Source of the DNA: Campylobacterota bacterium
Lineage (GTDB): Bacteria; Campylobacterota; Campylobacteria; Campylobacterales; Sulfurovaceae
Direction of reading: 5' to 3'
Assembly (NCBI GenBank): GCA_022600655.1
Contig: JAHZJZ010000300.1
Coordinates: 1 to 9,515 of the forward strand
DNA length: 9,515 nucleotides
Of the stretch, positions 1 to 7,635 are shown piece by piece; within the stretch, counting starts at the first letter, position 1; each line of letters opens with the position of its first letter. The notes below the pieces were generated by a model. It did not search any database, had not been told where the DNA came from, and was given only the letters and a program-made list of their open reading frames with translations. A program made the translations under genes and the position numbers.

Positions 1-2
1 AT

Positions 3-24
3 GTCGGGATGAGGGCAACCCGAC
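3..24. repeat. REP-like palindrome downstream of alaS
   Basis: GTCGGG (3-8) and CCCGAC (19-24) form a perfect 6-pair stem with a 10-base loop, 8 bases after the alaS stop. On the minus strand the segment begins GTAGGTCGGGTT, resembling the element at 8657-8672. Such GTAGGTCGGG-type palindromes are, as I recall, common dispersed intergenic units in proteobacterial genomes. It could also act as the 3' end stem of the alaS transcript, but the window stops before any T-tract could be seen. Confidence 0.5.
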
Positions 25-31
25 CTACGCG

Positions 32-2578
32 TTACAAATTTTCCTGAAGGTAATCTAATGCTTTGCTTTTAGCCTCACCTATCTTAGAAGCATCTTTCCC
101 ACCAGCTTGGGCAAAGTCTGGGCGACCTCCACCTCCACCACCTAAAATAGGAGCGATGGCTTTAATCCAGTTTCCAGCTTTGACATTGGTCTCTTTTGAA
201 CCACAGGCAATCATTACTTTATCACCTTTTTTCTGAAACAACATAATGGCAAGGTTAGGGTACTTATTTTTTGCTTCATCAATCAGCTCTTTAATATCAC
301 CTGCTTCTACTTCGTCAACGATGACTGTCGTACCATTAATTTCAGAAGCTGACAACTCTTTTTTAGTTGAGCTTAGAGCCGTTTTTAGTTCACCTTTGAG
401 TATTTTAACTTGCTCTTTGAGGTTATTGATTCCAGCCATTGCATTTTGGTTTTTAAGTTCAGTTTTAATTTCAGTAATTTCATTTCGTAAACTTTTTACA
501 GCTTCTATCGCTGCATTTCCACAAATTGCTTCGATTCTTCGCACTCCTGCTGATACTCCAGACTCTTTGGTAATCATAAAGAGACCAATCTCAGAAGCAT
601 TGTTTACATGCGTACCACCACAAAGTTCTATAGAGTCTTGTGCAAAACTTACCACACGCACTTCATCACCATACTTCTCACCAAAGAGAGCCATGGCTCC
701 AGAGTTTTTCGCTTCATCTACCGACATTACTTCTGTTTTACCAGTGATATTACGGCTAATTTTATCGTTAACCCATGCTTCTACTTGGGCAATCTCTTCA
801 CTGCTCATCGCTTGAGGGTGAGAGAAGTCAAAACGCAGACGTTTGTCATCGTTTAGTGAACCTGCTTGGGCGATGTGGTCACCTAAAATTTCTCTAAGTC
901 CTGCATGAAGGAGGTGAGTGGCTGAGTGGTGTTTTTCTATTTCAACTCGGCTATTATCTACTATAGCTTCAACTTGGTCACATACTTTTAAAGAGCCTTC
1001 TACTTCACTTAGGTTCATCTCTAAGAATTTTCGTGTATCTAGTACTTTAACAGTACCGTTAAGGGTTCCTGTGTCACCTGTTTGTCCACCTGATTCAGCA
1101 TAGAAAGGAGTGTTACTTAGGTAGACCCAACCTTTACCATTAATCGCTTCAACACGTTTAAAGTTCTCATCAAGTAGAGCCAGTACCGTTGCTTTACTTG
1201 TAGTGGTGGTGTATCCTACAAACTCATTGTCACCAAATGACTCTTTTAGCTCTTTAAAGTCACCTGTTGTGGCAGCATCACCTGTTCCTTTCCATCCAGC
1301 TTTTGATTGGGCTTTTTGGGCATCCATTTTTCTATCAAACGCATCAATGTCAAGTTGAATGTTTTTTTCACGTAACATATCTTCGGTAAGGTCAAGAGGG
1401 AAACCATAAGTGTCATAAAGTTTAAAGGCAACTTCACCGTTAAAGGTATCGGTGGTGTTTTTTAGCTCTTCACTAAAGAGTTTAATCCCAGCCTCAATGG
1501 TATCAAAGAAACGCTCCTCTTCCATCTTCATGGCTGTTTTAATCGCTTCTGATTTGCTACCAAGGTAGTCATACTGCTCACCCATTACATCAACCAGTGT
1601 ATCAACCAGCTTGTACATAAATGGTTCTCTTAGTCCAAGCAGGTAACCATGACGAATCGCACGACGCATGATTCTTCGTAGAACATATCCACGTCCCTCT
1701 TTGTCAAAGTTGACTCCTTGAGCCAAAAGGAATGAACACGAACGCAGGTGGTCAGCAATAACACGGTACGATGCAGAGTTATCAGCATCATAATCGTATT
1801 TACTTCCTACTAATTCACCAATTTTATCAAGGAATGGCATGAATAGGGTAGAGTGGTAGTTATTTAGTACTCCCTCTTTAATTGCTACAACTCTTTCAAG
1901 ACCCATACCTGTGTCGATGCTTGGTTTTGGAAGAGGGTTTAGTGTTCCTGTCTCATCACGGAAATATTGCATAAATACCAGGTTCCAGATTTCTAAGAAA
2001 CGGTCACCCTCACCACCCATTTTGTCCTCTTCGGAGTTAAAGTGTTCTGCACCTTGGTCGTAGAAGATTTCGCTACATGGGCCACAAGGTCCCACATCGC
2101 CCATTTGCCAGAAGTTATCAGCATCGCCAAAACGGATGATTCTATCAGCAGATATATGTTTTTTCCACAGCTCTTCAGCCTCATCATCGCTGTCATGTAC
2201 GGTAACCCAAAGTTTTTCAATCGGTAGATTTAAGTATTTTTCAGAGGTAATAAACTCCCAAGCATAAGCGATGGCTTCCTCTTTAAAGTAGTCAGCAAAT
2301 GAGAAGTTCCCCAACATCTCAAATAGCGTATGGTGACGTGCTGTGTAACCTACATTATCAAGGTCATTGTGTTTCCCACCAGCTCTTAGACAAGTTTGTG
2401 AACTTGTAGCACGAGGCGTAGCAGGAATAGGTGCTTCGCCTGTAAAGATATTTTTAAACTGAACCATTCCAGCGTTGGTAAACATTAGTGTCGCATCATC
2501 AGGCACAAGTGGTGAACTTGGAATAAGTTCATGCCCTTTGCTTTGAAAATAGTTTAGAAACTCTTGTCTGATATTCAT
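32..2578 (-). CDS. alaS: Alanyl-tRNA synthetase (AlaRS)
   Basis: Cytoplasmic class II synthetase that charges tRNA-Ala with alanine and hydrolyses mischarged Ser/Gly-tRNA-Ala. The 848-residue protein is complete and close to the usual 850-880. The N-terminal catalytic core holds the class II motif 2 region around ARHHT (80-84), the family signature DVGPCGPCSE (161-170) and motif 3 GMGLERV (224-230). The editing domain carries the zinc-ligand pair H551/H555 (HSATH) and C653/H657 (CGGTH). A coiled-coil-like stretch follows (about 695-745), then the C-Ala domain with a run of six glycines and RPDFAQAGG (813-827). The ATG sits 47 bases after the upstream transpeptidase-family gene; its only purine-rich leader is a weak ACGGGG. 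It is the last visible gene of the ftsW-murG unit, and the promoter-like palindrome in the gap could give it separate expression. Nothing in the frame is broken. Confidence 0.98.
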   Translation of the reverse strand: MNIRQEFLNYFQSKGHELIPSSPLVPDDATLMFTNAGMVQFKNIFTGEAPIPATPRATSSQTCLRAGGKHNDLDNVGYTARHHTLFEMLGNFSFADYFKEEAIAYAWEFITSEKYLNLPIEKLWVTVHDSDDEAEELWKKHISADRIIRFGDADNFWQMGDVGPCGPCSEIFYDQGAEHFNSEEDKMGGEGDRFLEIWNLVFMQYFRDETGTLNPLPKPSIDTGMGLERVVAIKEGVLNNYHSTLFMPFLDKIGELVGSKYDYDADNSASYRVIADHLRSCSFLLAQGVNFDKEGRGYVLRRIMRRAIRHGYLLGLREPFMYKLVDTLVDVMGEQYDYLGSKSEAIKTAMKMEEERFFDTIEAGIKLFSEELKNTTDTFNGEVAFKLYDTYGFPLDLTEDMLREKNIQLDIDAFDRKMDAQKAQSKAGWKGTGDAATTGDFKELKESFGDNEFVGYTTTTSKATVLALLDENFKRVEAINGKGWVYLSNTPFYAESGGQTGDTGTLNGTVKVLDTRKFLEMNLSEVEGSLKVCDQVEAIVDNSRVEIEKHHSATHLLHAGLREILGDHIAQAGSLNDDKRLRFDFSHPQAMSSEEIAQVEAWVNDKISRNITGKTEVMSVDEAKNSGAMALFGEKYGDEVRVVSFAQDSIELCGGTHVNNASEIGLFMITKESGVSAGVRRIEAICGNAAIEAVKSLRNEITEIKTELKNQNAMAGINNLKEQVKILKGELKTALSSTKKELSASEINGTTVIVDEVEAGDIKELIDEAKNKYPNLAIMLFQKKGDKVMIACGSKETNVKAGNWIKAIAPILGGGGGGRPDFAQAGGKDASKIGEAKSKALDYLQENL

Positions 2579-2607
2579 GGTAAAACCCCGTGTTTTTAAT
2601 TGTGGGT

Positions 2608-2621
2608 ATTTTAGCTAAAAT
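2608..2621 (-). promoter_or_regulatory. 14-base perfect palindrome, possible alaS -10 element
   Basis: ATTTTAGCTAAAAT is a perfect palindrome in the 47-base gap between the transpeptidase-family gene and alaS. On the minus strand its right half reads AGC-TAAAAT, which resembles the extended -10 box of sigma-70 promoters in Campylobacterota, where a -35 box is often weak. A start site there would leave a leader of roughly 20-25 bases before alaS. It could instead be an operator for a dimeric regulator. It has no following T-tract suited to a terminator. I see no independent support for either role. Confidence 0.4.
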
Positions 2622-2625
2622 GTGG

Positions 2626-3429
2626 TTATTGTGAGATAAAGGGTTTCATTTCCTGTGAAATTTTCGTATAAAGCTCACTTAACCAAGGGTACTTATCGTT
2701 TCCTATTGCTACATCACGCAGTCTAAAGTCAACAGGAGCTAGGATAAGTTTGATATTTGACATGCCTACTTTCCCCGCTAAAAAGTATAACTCCTCTATA
2801 CTATCATCTCCAATAGGGATACACCCTGTGGTTACATAACTTCCATGTATCATGATATCGCTACCTAAGTTGGTACGTTTGTCTCTTTTGGCTACTTTTT
2901 TGTCAAAATTGTTAGGGTAGTTAACACGCATGGAGAGATGAAACTTACTGTTGGGATTGAGGTAGGTAATACGGTAGATACCTTCAGGAATCTGTCGGTC
3001 ACCCTCTCTAAGTTTTGGACCTAGTCTTCCAGAAAACCCTGTAAAAGGGTAGGTGTGTATATGTTGCCATTTTCCGTTCAGTTCACCCCAAACTTCTAAT
3101 AACTGTTCATGTTTGAGTCCAATAAGGGTTAATTTTTTAGGGTAGATTACAAAGTCACTGTCGGCAAGTAGTCTTTTGAGTCTTCTTTCAGAGTTTAATT
3201 TTTCTATAGGCTCTGTAGTAGTGGGTAAAGACCATAATTTACTTTCAGCTTTACACTCTTCTTGTTTGGTTTGGTTACACTCAGGAAGTGCGATGGGTTT
3301 GACATCTTTATGTATCACATATTTTTGATAGTAAGGATACCAAATGGGTTTACCATAAAAGTAAAATATAGTACTACCAAGTATGAACAGAAAGGTAAAA
3401 AGTATAAAGTGAAGCAAAATCTTTTTCAT
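2626..3429 (-). CDS. YkuD-domain L,D-transpeptidase family protein (YafK-like)
   Basis: A probable periplasmic peptidoglycan-modifying enzyme of the YkuD cysteine family, whose members cross-link, attach or hydrolyse at the stem peptide. The 267-residue protein has a single hydrophobic N-terminal segment (about 4-25) without a clear cleavage site, so it is likely membrane-anchored. A linker has two close cysteines (C51, C59). The YkuD domain (about 92-236) shows GPKLREGDRQIPEGIYRI (137-154), NPNSKFHLSM (158-167) and the catalytic region IMIHG...TTGC, with H195 and C203 as presumed catalytic residues. The motif is the short-spaced form seen in the YafK/ErfK-like branch, not the classical SHGCIR: T200 and T201 precede G-C, and a proline follows where classical enzymes have arginine. 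It starts 2 bases after the murG stop with no evident Shine-Dalgarno, which suggests translational coupling. The fold assignment is firm; whether it is a transpeptidase, carboxypeptidase or amidase is not decidable here. Confidence 0.85.
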   Translation of the reverse strand: MKKILLHFILFTFLFILGSTIFYFYGKPIWYPYYQKYVIHKDVKPIALPECNQTKQEECKAESKLWSLPTTTEPIEKLNSERRLKRLLADSDFVIYPKKLTLIGLKHEQLLEVWGELNGKWQHIHTYPFTGFSGRLGPKLREGDRQIPEGIYRITYLNPNSKFHLSMRVNYPNNFDKKVAKRDKRTNLGSDIMIHGSYVTTGCIPIGDDSIEELYFLAGKVGMSNIKLILAPVDFRLRDVAIGNDKYPWLSELYTKISQEMKPFISQ

Positions 3430-3431
3430 GT

Positions 3432-4442
3432 TTAGGTTAGGTTTTTAAGTAAAGTGGCAATCTTTAATGCACCATCTTGCTCGGTGATGTCTTGAAGTTG
3501 AGTACTCTTCTCTTTCATGCTCTCATCTAAGATAGCAGTGATGTTATCTAGCTTTATATCCTCTTCTCTGCTTATCCATGCTAGGTTTTGGTCAACTAAA
3601 AACTTAGCATTATGGTATTGGTGGTCACCTGCTGCGTAAGGGTAAGGAATAAAAAGTGTAGGACAGGCAATGGCACAAAGCTCCCATAGGGTTGAAGCAC
3701 CAGAACGGGCAATGGCGAAGTCAGCTTGTTCCATATAGGAAGAGAGTTGGGTGGTAAATCCAAAAACTTCAGCCTCTACACCAATATCTCTATATGTCTG
3801 TTCTACCTCTTTAATATTTCGCTCACCTGCTTGGTGAATGATTTTGATATTTCTCTCTTTTAACAGAGACGCCAACTCAAGAGCAAGTCGGTTGATTGCC
3901 ATAGCACCTTGTGAACCCCCTAAAAAGATAACGGTTTTAATCTCATCACGTATACGTGACTTATCAAAAAACTCTTTTTTGATAGGGTAGGCTAAAATTT
4001 CACTCTCTTCTTCATACGAAGAGATAAAAGCTTTGGCATAAGGTCTAAGTAGTTTGTTTAGTGACCCAATGGCAGCATTTTGTTCATGTATGACCAGAGG
4101 AATACCTAAGCTTTTAGCAGCAAAAGAGGTAGGGGCTGCTGAGAATCCTCCCACACAAAAGACCACTTTCGCCTCTGCTTTTTTAAGAATTTTTCTGGCT
4201 TGTAGGGTCGCTTTGAAAAGCATAAAAATTGACTTGAACTTTCCTACAATACCTTGATTTACTACCCCTTGGGTATCTAAAAAATGGGTAGATTGAAATT
4301 GTGTATCCTCTTCAAACCAAGCTCTGTCTTGACCTTTCGTTGAACCAATGTAGATGAGGTTAACGTTTAAAAGTTCCTCTTTTACAGCTTTAATAATCGC
4401 CAAGTGACCCCCAGTGCCACCTCCTGTCATAACAATACTCAT
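3432..4442 (-). CDS. murG: UDP-GlcNAc:lipid I N-acetylglucosaminyltransferase MurG
   Basis: Transfers GlcNAc from UDP-GlcNAc to lipid I on the inner face of the cytoplasmic membrane, making lipid II. The 336-residue GT-B protein is complete and slightly short for the family. Visible motifs are the N-terminal glycine loop GGGTGGH (7-13), FCVGGFSAAP (95-104), HEQN (119-122), GGSQGA at the start of the C-terminal nucleotide-binding domain (175-180), RSGASTLWEL (246-255) and GDHQYHNA (272-279). The loop after GGGTGGH reads LAIIKAV, without the proline common elsewhere; I recall the same form in Campylobacter MurG, so it is a lineage marker and not damage. The start codon shares one base with the ftsW stop (TAATG), and a strong AAGGAGG lies 5 bases upstream inside ftsW, which fixes this start. 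Its product feeds FtsW, encoded just upstream. Confidence 0.97.
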   Translation of the reverse strand: MSIVMTGGGTGGHLAIIKAVKEELLNVNLIYIGSTKGQDRAWFEEDTQFQSTHFLDTQGVVNQGIVGKFKSIFMLFKATLQARKILKKAEAKVVFCVGGFSAAPTSFAAKSLGIPLVIHEQNAAIGSLNKLLRPYAKAFISSYEEESEILAYPIKKEFFDKSRIRDEIKTVIFLGGSQGAMAINRLALELASLLKERNIKIIHQAGERNIKEVEQTYRDIGVEAEVFGFTTQLSSYMEQADFAIARSGASTLWELCAIACPTLFIPYPYAAGDHQYHNAKFLVDQNLAWISREEDIKLDNITAILDESMKEKSTQLQDITEQDGALKIATLLKNLT

Positions 4443-5566
4443 TAATCCCTCCTTGGTATTACTTTTTTAGAAATCATTAGCACCAGTCCAACACTTAATG
4501 AGGAAGCAATGATTTGTGAACCACCATAACTTAGAAATGGTACAGCAATACCTTTAATAGGGGTAATACCTGAAATACCAAAACTATTAATTAAAAATGA
4601 GAAAGCCAAAAGCAGAGCCACACCAACACAAAAGAGATAGTAGACAGGGTTTTCAACACGTGCAGCGATTTTAAAAATACGAAAAAGAATAAAAAGCATG
4701 GTTAAAACCACCACGAAAATAGCAATAAACCCTAACTCTTCCATTATGCCTGAAAGTACAAAGTCGGTGTGTACTTCAGATAAAAAGCCTAATTTATATT
4801 GACCATTTCCTATGCCTTGCCCCCAAAATCCACCATGGTTTATGGCATCTAGTGAGTTAGATATCTGATAGGTCTCTAATCGGTTGGCTTCATTGTCAAA
4901 TGAGAGAAACCACTCTTGGATTCTTTTGAGTCGATGAGGTTGGGTAATGATAAGCAGTATAAAGCCTGTGAACCCTATACCAAAAAGAATAGAGAAGAAA
5001 CGGAAACTACTTCCTACTAAAAGAAAAAGTACCAGTAAGGTAGCAGAGATAACCACGGTTTGTCCTAAATCTTTTTGAAATACAGCAATGAGTAGGGTAG
5101 AGACAATCAAGATAACCACATAGGGTATAAAGGTTTTAATCTCATCACCTAAAGGCATACGACCTTTAGGAAGTCTGGTTCGTACCAGAGACCACGAGAT
5201 AAACATAATAAAGCCAATTTTATAGAACTCAACAGGGGTAATAGAGACAGAACCAAGGTTTATCCATCGTTTTGCACCACCTACACTACGTACAAAACTC
5301 TCTGAGAGGAAAGGCATAAGCAGTAGGATAAAAAGGAATGTTAAAAATAGAAAGATACCAATGGGTCTAAACCACTTATCTGGGTTGAGTTTACTTAAGG
5401 TAATAATTAAGGTAATACCGATACCAACAGCGATTAATTGACGAATAAAAAAGTGTGTATCGGTATATCCATGTTGAATAGTAGCATAGGTTGAGAGGGA
5501 GTAACTCATGATGAGTCCTATTAATAGGAGTAAAATAGTCGCACCAAAGAGGGGTTTATCAATCAT
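4442..5566 (-). CDS. ftsW: SEDS-family peptidoglycan glycosyltransferase FtsW
   Basis: Polytopic inner-membrane enzyme that polymerises lipid II into glycan strands at the division septum, acting with a class B penicillin-binding protein. The 374-residue protein has about ten hydrophobic segments, beginning at 8-24 and ending around 345-366. SEDS signatures are SVGGAKRWINLG (94-105), PVEFYKIGFI (111-120), QKDLGQ (164-169), GQGIGNGQYKLGFL (249-262), the catalytic-region HTDF with D268, EELG (276-279) and the C-terminal GITPIKGIAVPFLSYGGS (333-350). The usual LPE before HTD is LSE here. FtsW and RodA are hard to separate by sequence; I favour FtsW because murG overlaps its end and ftsI diverges from its start. 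It is the first gene of the minus-strand unit, and a candidate promoter lies in the divergent gap. The leader carries only a weak AAAGAAG about 12 bases before the ATG. Confidence 0.9.
   Translation of the reverse strand: MIDKPLFGATILLLLIGLIMSYSLSTYATIQHGYTDTHFFIRQLIAVGIGITLIITLSKLNPDKWFRPIGIFLFLTFLFILLLMPFLSESFVRSVGGAKRWINLGSVSITPVEFYKIGFIMFISWSLVRTRLPKGRMPLGDEIKTFIPYVVILIVSTLLIAVFQKDLGQTVVISATLLVLFLLVGSSFRFFSILFGIGFTGFILLIITQPHRLKRIQEWFLSFDNEANRLETYQISNSLDAINHGGFWGQGIGNGQYKLGFLSEVHTDFVLSGIMEELGFIAIFVVVLTMLFILFRIFKIAARVENPVYYLFCVGVALLLAFSFLINSFGISGITPIKGIAVPFLSYGGSQIIASSLSVGLVLMISKKVIPRRD
4448..4454 (-). promoter_or_regulatory. Strong Shine-Dalgarno of murG inside ftsW
   Basis: On the minus strand AAGGAGG lies within the last codons of ftsW, 5 bases before the murG ATG. 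It is the best ribosome-binding site on this strand and fixes the murG start despite the one-base overlap with ftsW. Reinitiation after ftsW plus independent loading are both possible. Confidence 0.8.
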
Positions 5567-5602
5567 AGTTATATTTTCTTCTTTAATTTTTATTGTTAGT
5601 TT

Positions 5603-5630
5603 ATGATATTTTATCGAAAACTTGTGTAAA
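5603..5630 (-). promoter_or_regulatory. Candidate ftsW promoter
   Basis: Read on the minus strand, TTTACA (plus-strand 5625-5630) and TATCAT (5603-5608) are separated by 16 bases, with the ATG of ftsW about 37 bases downstream of the -10. The region is very AT-rich, so chance matches are likely. It is supported mainly by position: it is the only untranslated stretch ahead of the ftsW-murG unit. Confidence 0.35.
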
Positions 5631-5643
5631 TGATAGTAAAATA

Positions 5644-5673
5644 TTGATTATAAATAATAGATAAATTATAACT
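5644..5673 (+). promoter_or_regulatory. Candidate ftsI promoter
   Basis: TTGATT (5644-5649) and TATAAC (5668-5673) are separated by 18 bases and lie about 26 bases before the ftsI ATG. A second -10-like TATAAG follows directly at 5674-5679. AGGGA at 5691-5695 is the likely Shine-Dalgarno, with a short 4-base spacer. The whole 5567-5699 gap is a divergent control region for ftsW and ftsI; no protein-binding repeat stands out in it. Confidence 0.4.
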
Positions 5674-5699
5674 TATAAGAAGAAATTAACAGGGATAAT

Positions 5700-7610
5700 A
5701 TGGAAGAAGAGTATTCAGAAAATAGGATAATACGGTATAGAAGTAGTATATTGCTTGGTATGTTTATTATTATAGCTTCCCTATTGATGGTTTTTCTTAT
5801 TACTATTTTAATGACAATTCACTCTGATCGTAAAACAGGCAACAGATTTGCTTCTATTGAGAACAAAGCTGTAAGAGGAAAAGTTATTTCAGCTGATGGG
5901 TATACCCTAAGCTACAGTCAGAAGCACTACCGAGCAGAGGTCAATGCTAGAAGTATTGACCCGAAGAAAAAAGACCTTTTTATTAATCTTTTTAGTATCT
6001 ATAGTGGCATTCCAAAGAAGAAGATAATCTCTAAGTTTGTTAATAAAGAGGGGAAGAGTAAAAGAGGTCGTGTCATTCTATGTAACGATATAGATGTGAG
6101 GTTAGCCAGTGACTTAAAGGCACTTGGTCATAAAATGAGTAAAATGAAAATATTTAGACCTTTAGACAAGAGTAAACCTCACTTGGTACTAGGACTAGAT
6201 ATTGTTGCTGATAGTGAGAGCCGTTACTTCCCTTATAAAGATATGTTGACACCAACGCTTGGTTATGTTCAAACCAAAGAGATTGAAGGGTATAAGGCAC
6301 CTGTTGCCATTAAAGGGCTAGAGAAGGCATACGACTCTTATCTCTTACCACAAGAGAATGGATTGATTAAAGGTAGACGAGATGTTTTAGGTACGGTTAT
6401 ACGGACAGGTGAGAGCCAAAGTGTACACCGTAGTGATGGAATGAATTTACATATTAACATCCCTATAAACTTTCAGCAGAGTGTTGAAAATGTTTTAGAT
6501 AAGATGAAAAGACAGATTGCGGCTGAAGAGATATTAGTAACGGTTATGGATTCTCAAACGGGGCAGGTACTAGCATTGGCTTCCTCTGAGAGGTTTGATC
6601 CTGAACGTATTCGTCAAAAGGATGTAACGGCGTTAAACCCAAACTTTTCAGAGTATCTTTATGAGCCAGGTTCGGTTATTAAACCATTGACTTTGGCTAT
6701 TGCCTTAGACAACAATAAGGTAGACCTTCGTAAGAAAATTAAACTTGGAGGCAAACATAAGGTTACCGATAAGTATACGATTACGGATGATGATTATTTT
6801 GCTGCATTGAACCCACGTGGTATTATTATCTACTCTTCAAATATTGGTATTGCTAAAATTGGGTGGAGGTTGTCTGGAAAAGAGCTTTATGATGGTCTAC
6901 GTAATTTTGGATTGGCTCAAAAGAGTGGTATTGATTTCTCTAAAGAGTTAGAGGGTCGTATAAAAGCACCCTATCTTTTAGAAGATGCAACCTATAGTGG
7001 TAACACGGCTTATGGATACAGTATGTTTACCAATCTGTTGCAGTTGGTTAAAGCCTACAGTGCCTTTAACAATGATGGTATTGCTGTAACCCCAAGAATT
7101 GTCAATAGACTCTCTGATAACCACAATAGAGTCTATGATGTGAATGTTGAAGTTCCTTCTCTTCAAGCTTGTTCGGCAAATACAGCTGGAGAGATGCACA
7201 AAATCTTAAAAGATGTTGTTGAGATAGGTACAGGAACAGCTGCCCAGTACGATGGCTTAGAAGTTGGAGGGAAAACAGGTACAGCACATGTTGCCTATAA
7301 AGGTAAATATATTGAGGAGTATCATAGTAGCTTTTATGGTTTTGTAAACGATAAGTTTGGACATAAATATACGATTGGTGTACTGGCTATTAAACCTAAA
7401 AAAGTCTATTTTGCCTCTCAAACGGCTGCACCTACTTTTTATAAAGTAGTGGATAAAATGGTAGAGTTTAATTATCTTATACCTGATGAATCATTGGCAA
7501 AAAAACATCTAAAACGAAGAGCCAAGATGCGTAAACAGAAACGTGATGCTTATATAAGAAAGATTAGAGCTTATAACAAAGAGCATGGTTTAGAAGAAGA
7601 GATAGAATAA
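5700..7610 (+). CDS. ftsI: Class B penicillin-binding protein, septal transpeptidase FtsI (PBP3)
   Basis: D,D-transpeptidase that cross-links septal peptidoglycan in the periplasm together with FtsW. The 636-residue protein has a short cytoplasmic tail, one membrane anchor (about 16-39), an N-terminal pedestal domain (about 55-250) and a transpeptidase domain (about 255-590). The three active-site motifs are intact: S325-V-I-K328 (in EPGSVIKP), S379-S-N381 and K525-T-G-T528. The pedestal motif that is usually RGxIxDRxG reads RGKVISADG (59-67), a degenerate form I associate with Campylobacterota FtsI. After the catalytic domain a strongly basic tail (about 600-625, rich in K and R) ends in an acidic EEEIE. 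FtsI is preferred over the elongation PBP2 because of the divergent ftsW; there is no PASTA domain. The next gene follows after 25 bases, so co-transcription is likely. Confidence 0.93.
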   Translation: MEEEYSENRIIRYRSSILLGMFIIIASLLMVFLITILMTIHSDRKTGNRFASIENKAVRGKVISADGYTLSYSQKHYRAEVNARSIDPKKKDLFINLFSIYSGIPKKKIISKFVNKEGKSKRGRVILCNDIDVRLASDLKALGHKMSKMKIFRPLDKSKPHLVLGLDIVADSESRYFPYKDMLTPTLGYVQTKEIEGYKAPVAIKGLEKAYDSYLLPQENGLIKGRRDVLGTVIRTGESQSVHRSDGMNLHINIPINFQQSVENVLDKMKRQIAAEEILVTVMDSQTGQVLALASSERFDPERIRQKDVTALNPNFSEYLYEPGSVIKPLTLAIALDNNKVDLRKKIKLGGKHKVTDKYTITDDDYFAALNPRGIIIYSSNIGIAKIGWRLSGKELYDGLRNFGLAQKSGIDFSKELEGRIKAPYLLEDATYSGNTAYGYSMFTNLLQLVKAYSAFNNDGIAVTPRIVNRLSDNHNRVYDVNVEVPSLQACSANTAGEMHKILKDVVEIGTGTAAQYDGLEVGGKTGTAHVAYKGKYIEEYHSSFYGFVNDKFGHKYTIGVLAIKPKKVYFASQTAAPTFYKVVDKMVEFNYLIPDESLAKKHLKRRAKMRKQKRDAYIRKIRAYNKEHGLEEEIE

Positions 7611-7635
7611 AAAGTTACATAGAGGAGAGTTATAT

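Noticed and set aside
121..150. Repetitive CCACCT-type tract near the alaS 3' end, considered as a simple repeat
   Set aside because: It encodes the glycine run of the C-Ala domain, a normal AlaRS feature, so it needs no separate explanation.
246..815. A 189-codon open frame on the plus strand, antisense to alaS
   Set aside because: It lies wholly inside the well-supported alaS gene, lacks a Shine-Dalgarno and resembles no family I know; its openness follows from codon use on the other strand.
918..1103. Short plus-strand frame opposite alaS (also 608-856 and 2042-2227)
   Set aside because: Antisense to conserved AlaRS coding sequence with no start signals or recognisable protein features.
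1246..1437. Minus-strand frame inside alaS in another phase (also 1993-2220)
   Set aside because: Out-of-frame overlap with a complete conserved gene; no ribosome-binding site and low-complexity composition.
4054..4257. Plus-strand frame opposite murG
   Set aside because: Covers the conserved MurG region around HEQN; no independent evidence for a gene.
6978..7287. Two minus-strand frames opposite ftsI
   Set aside because: Fully inside the FtsI transpeptidase domain, without family resemblance or start signals.
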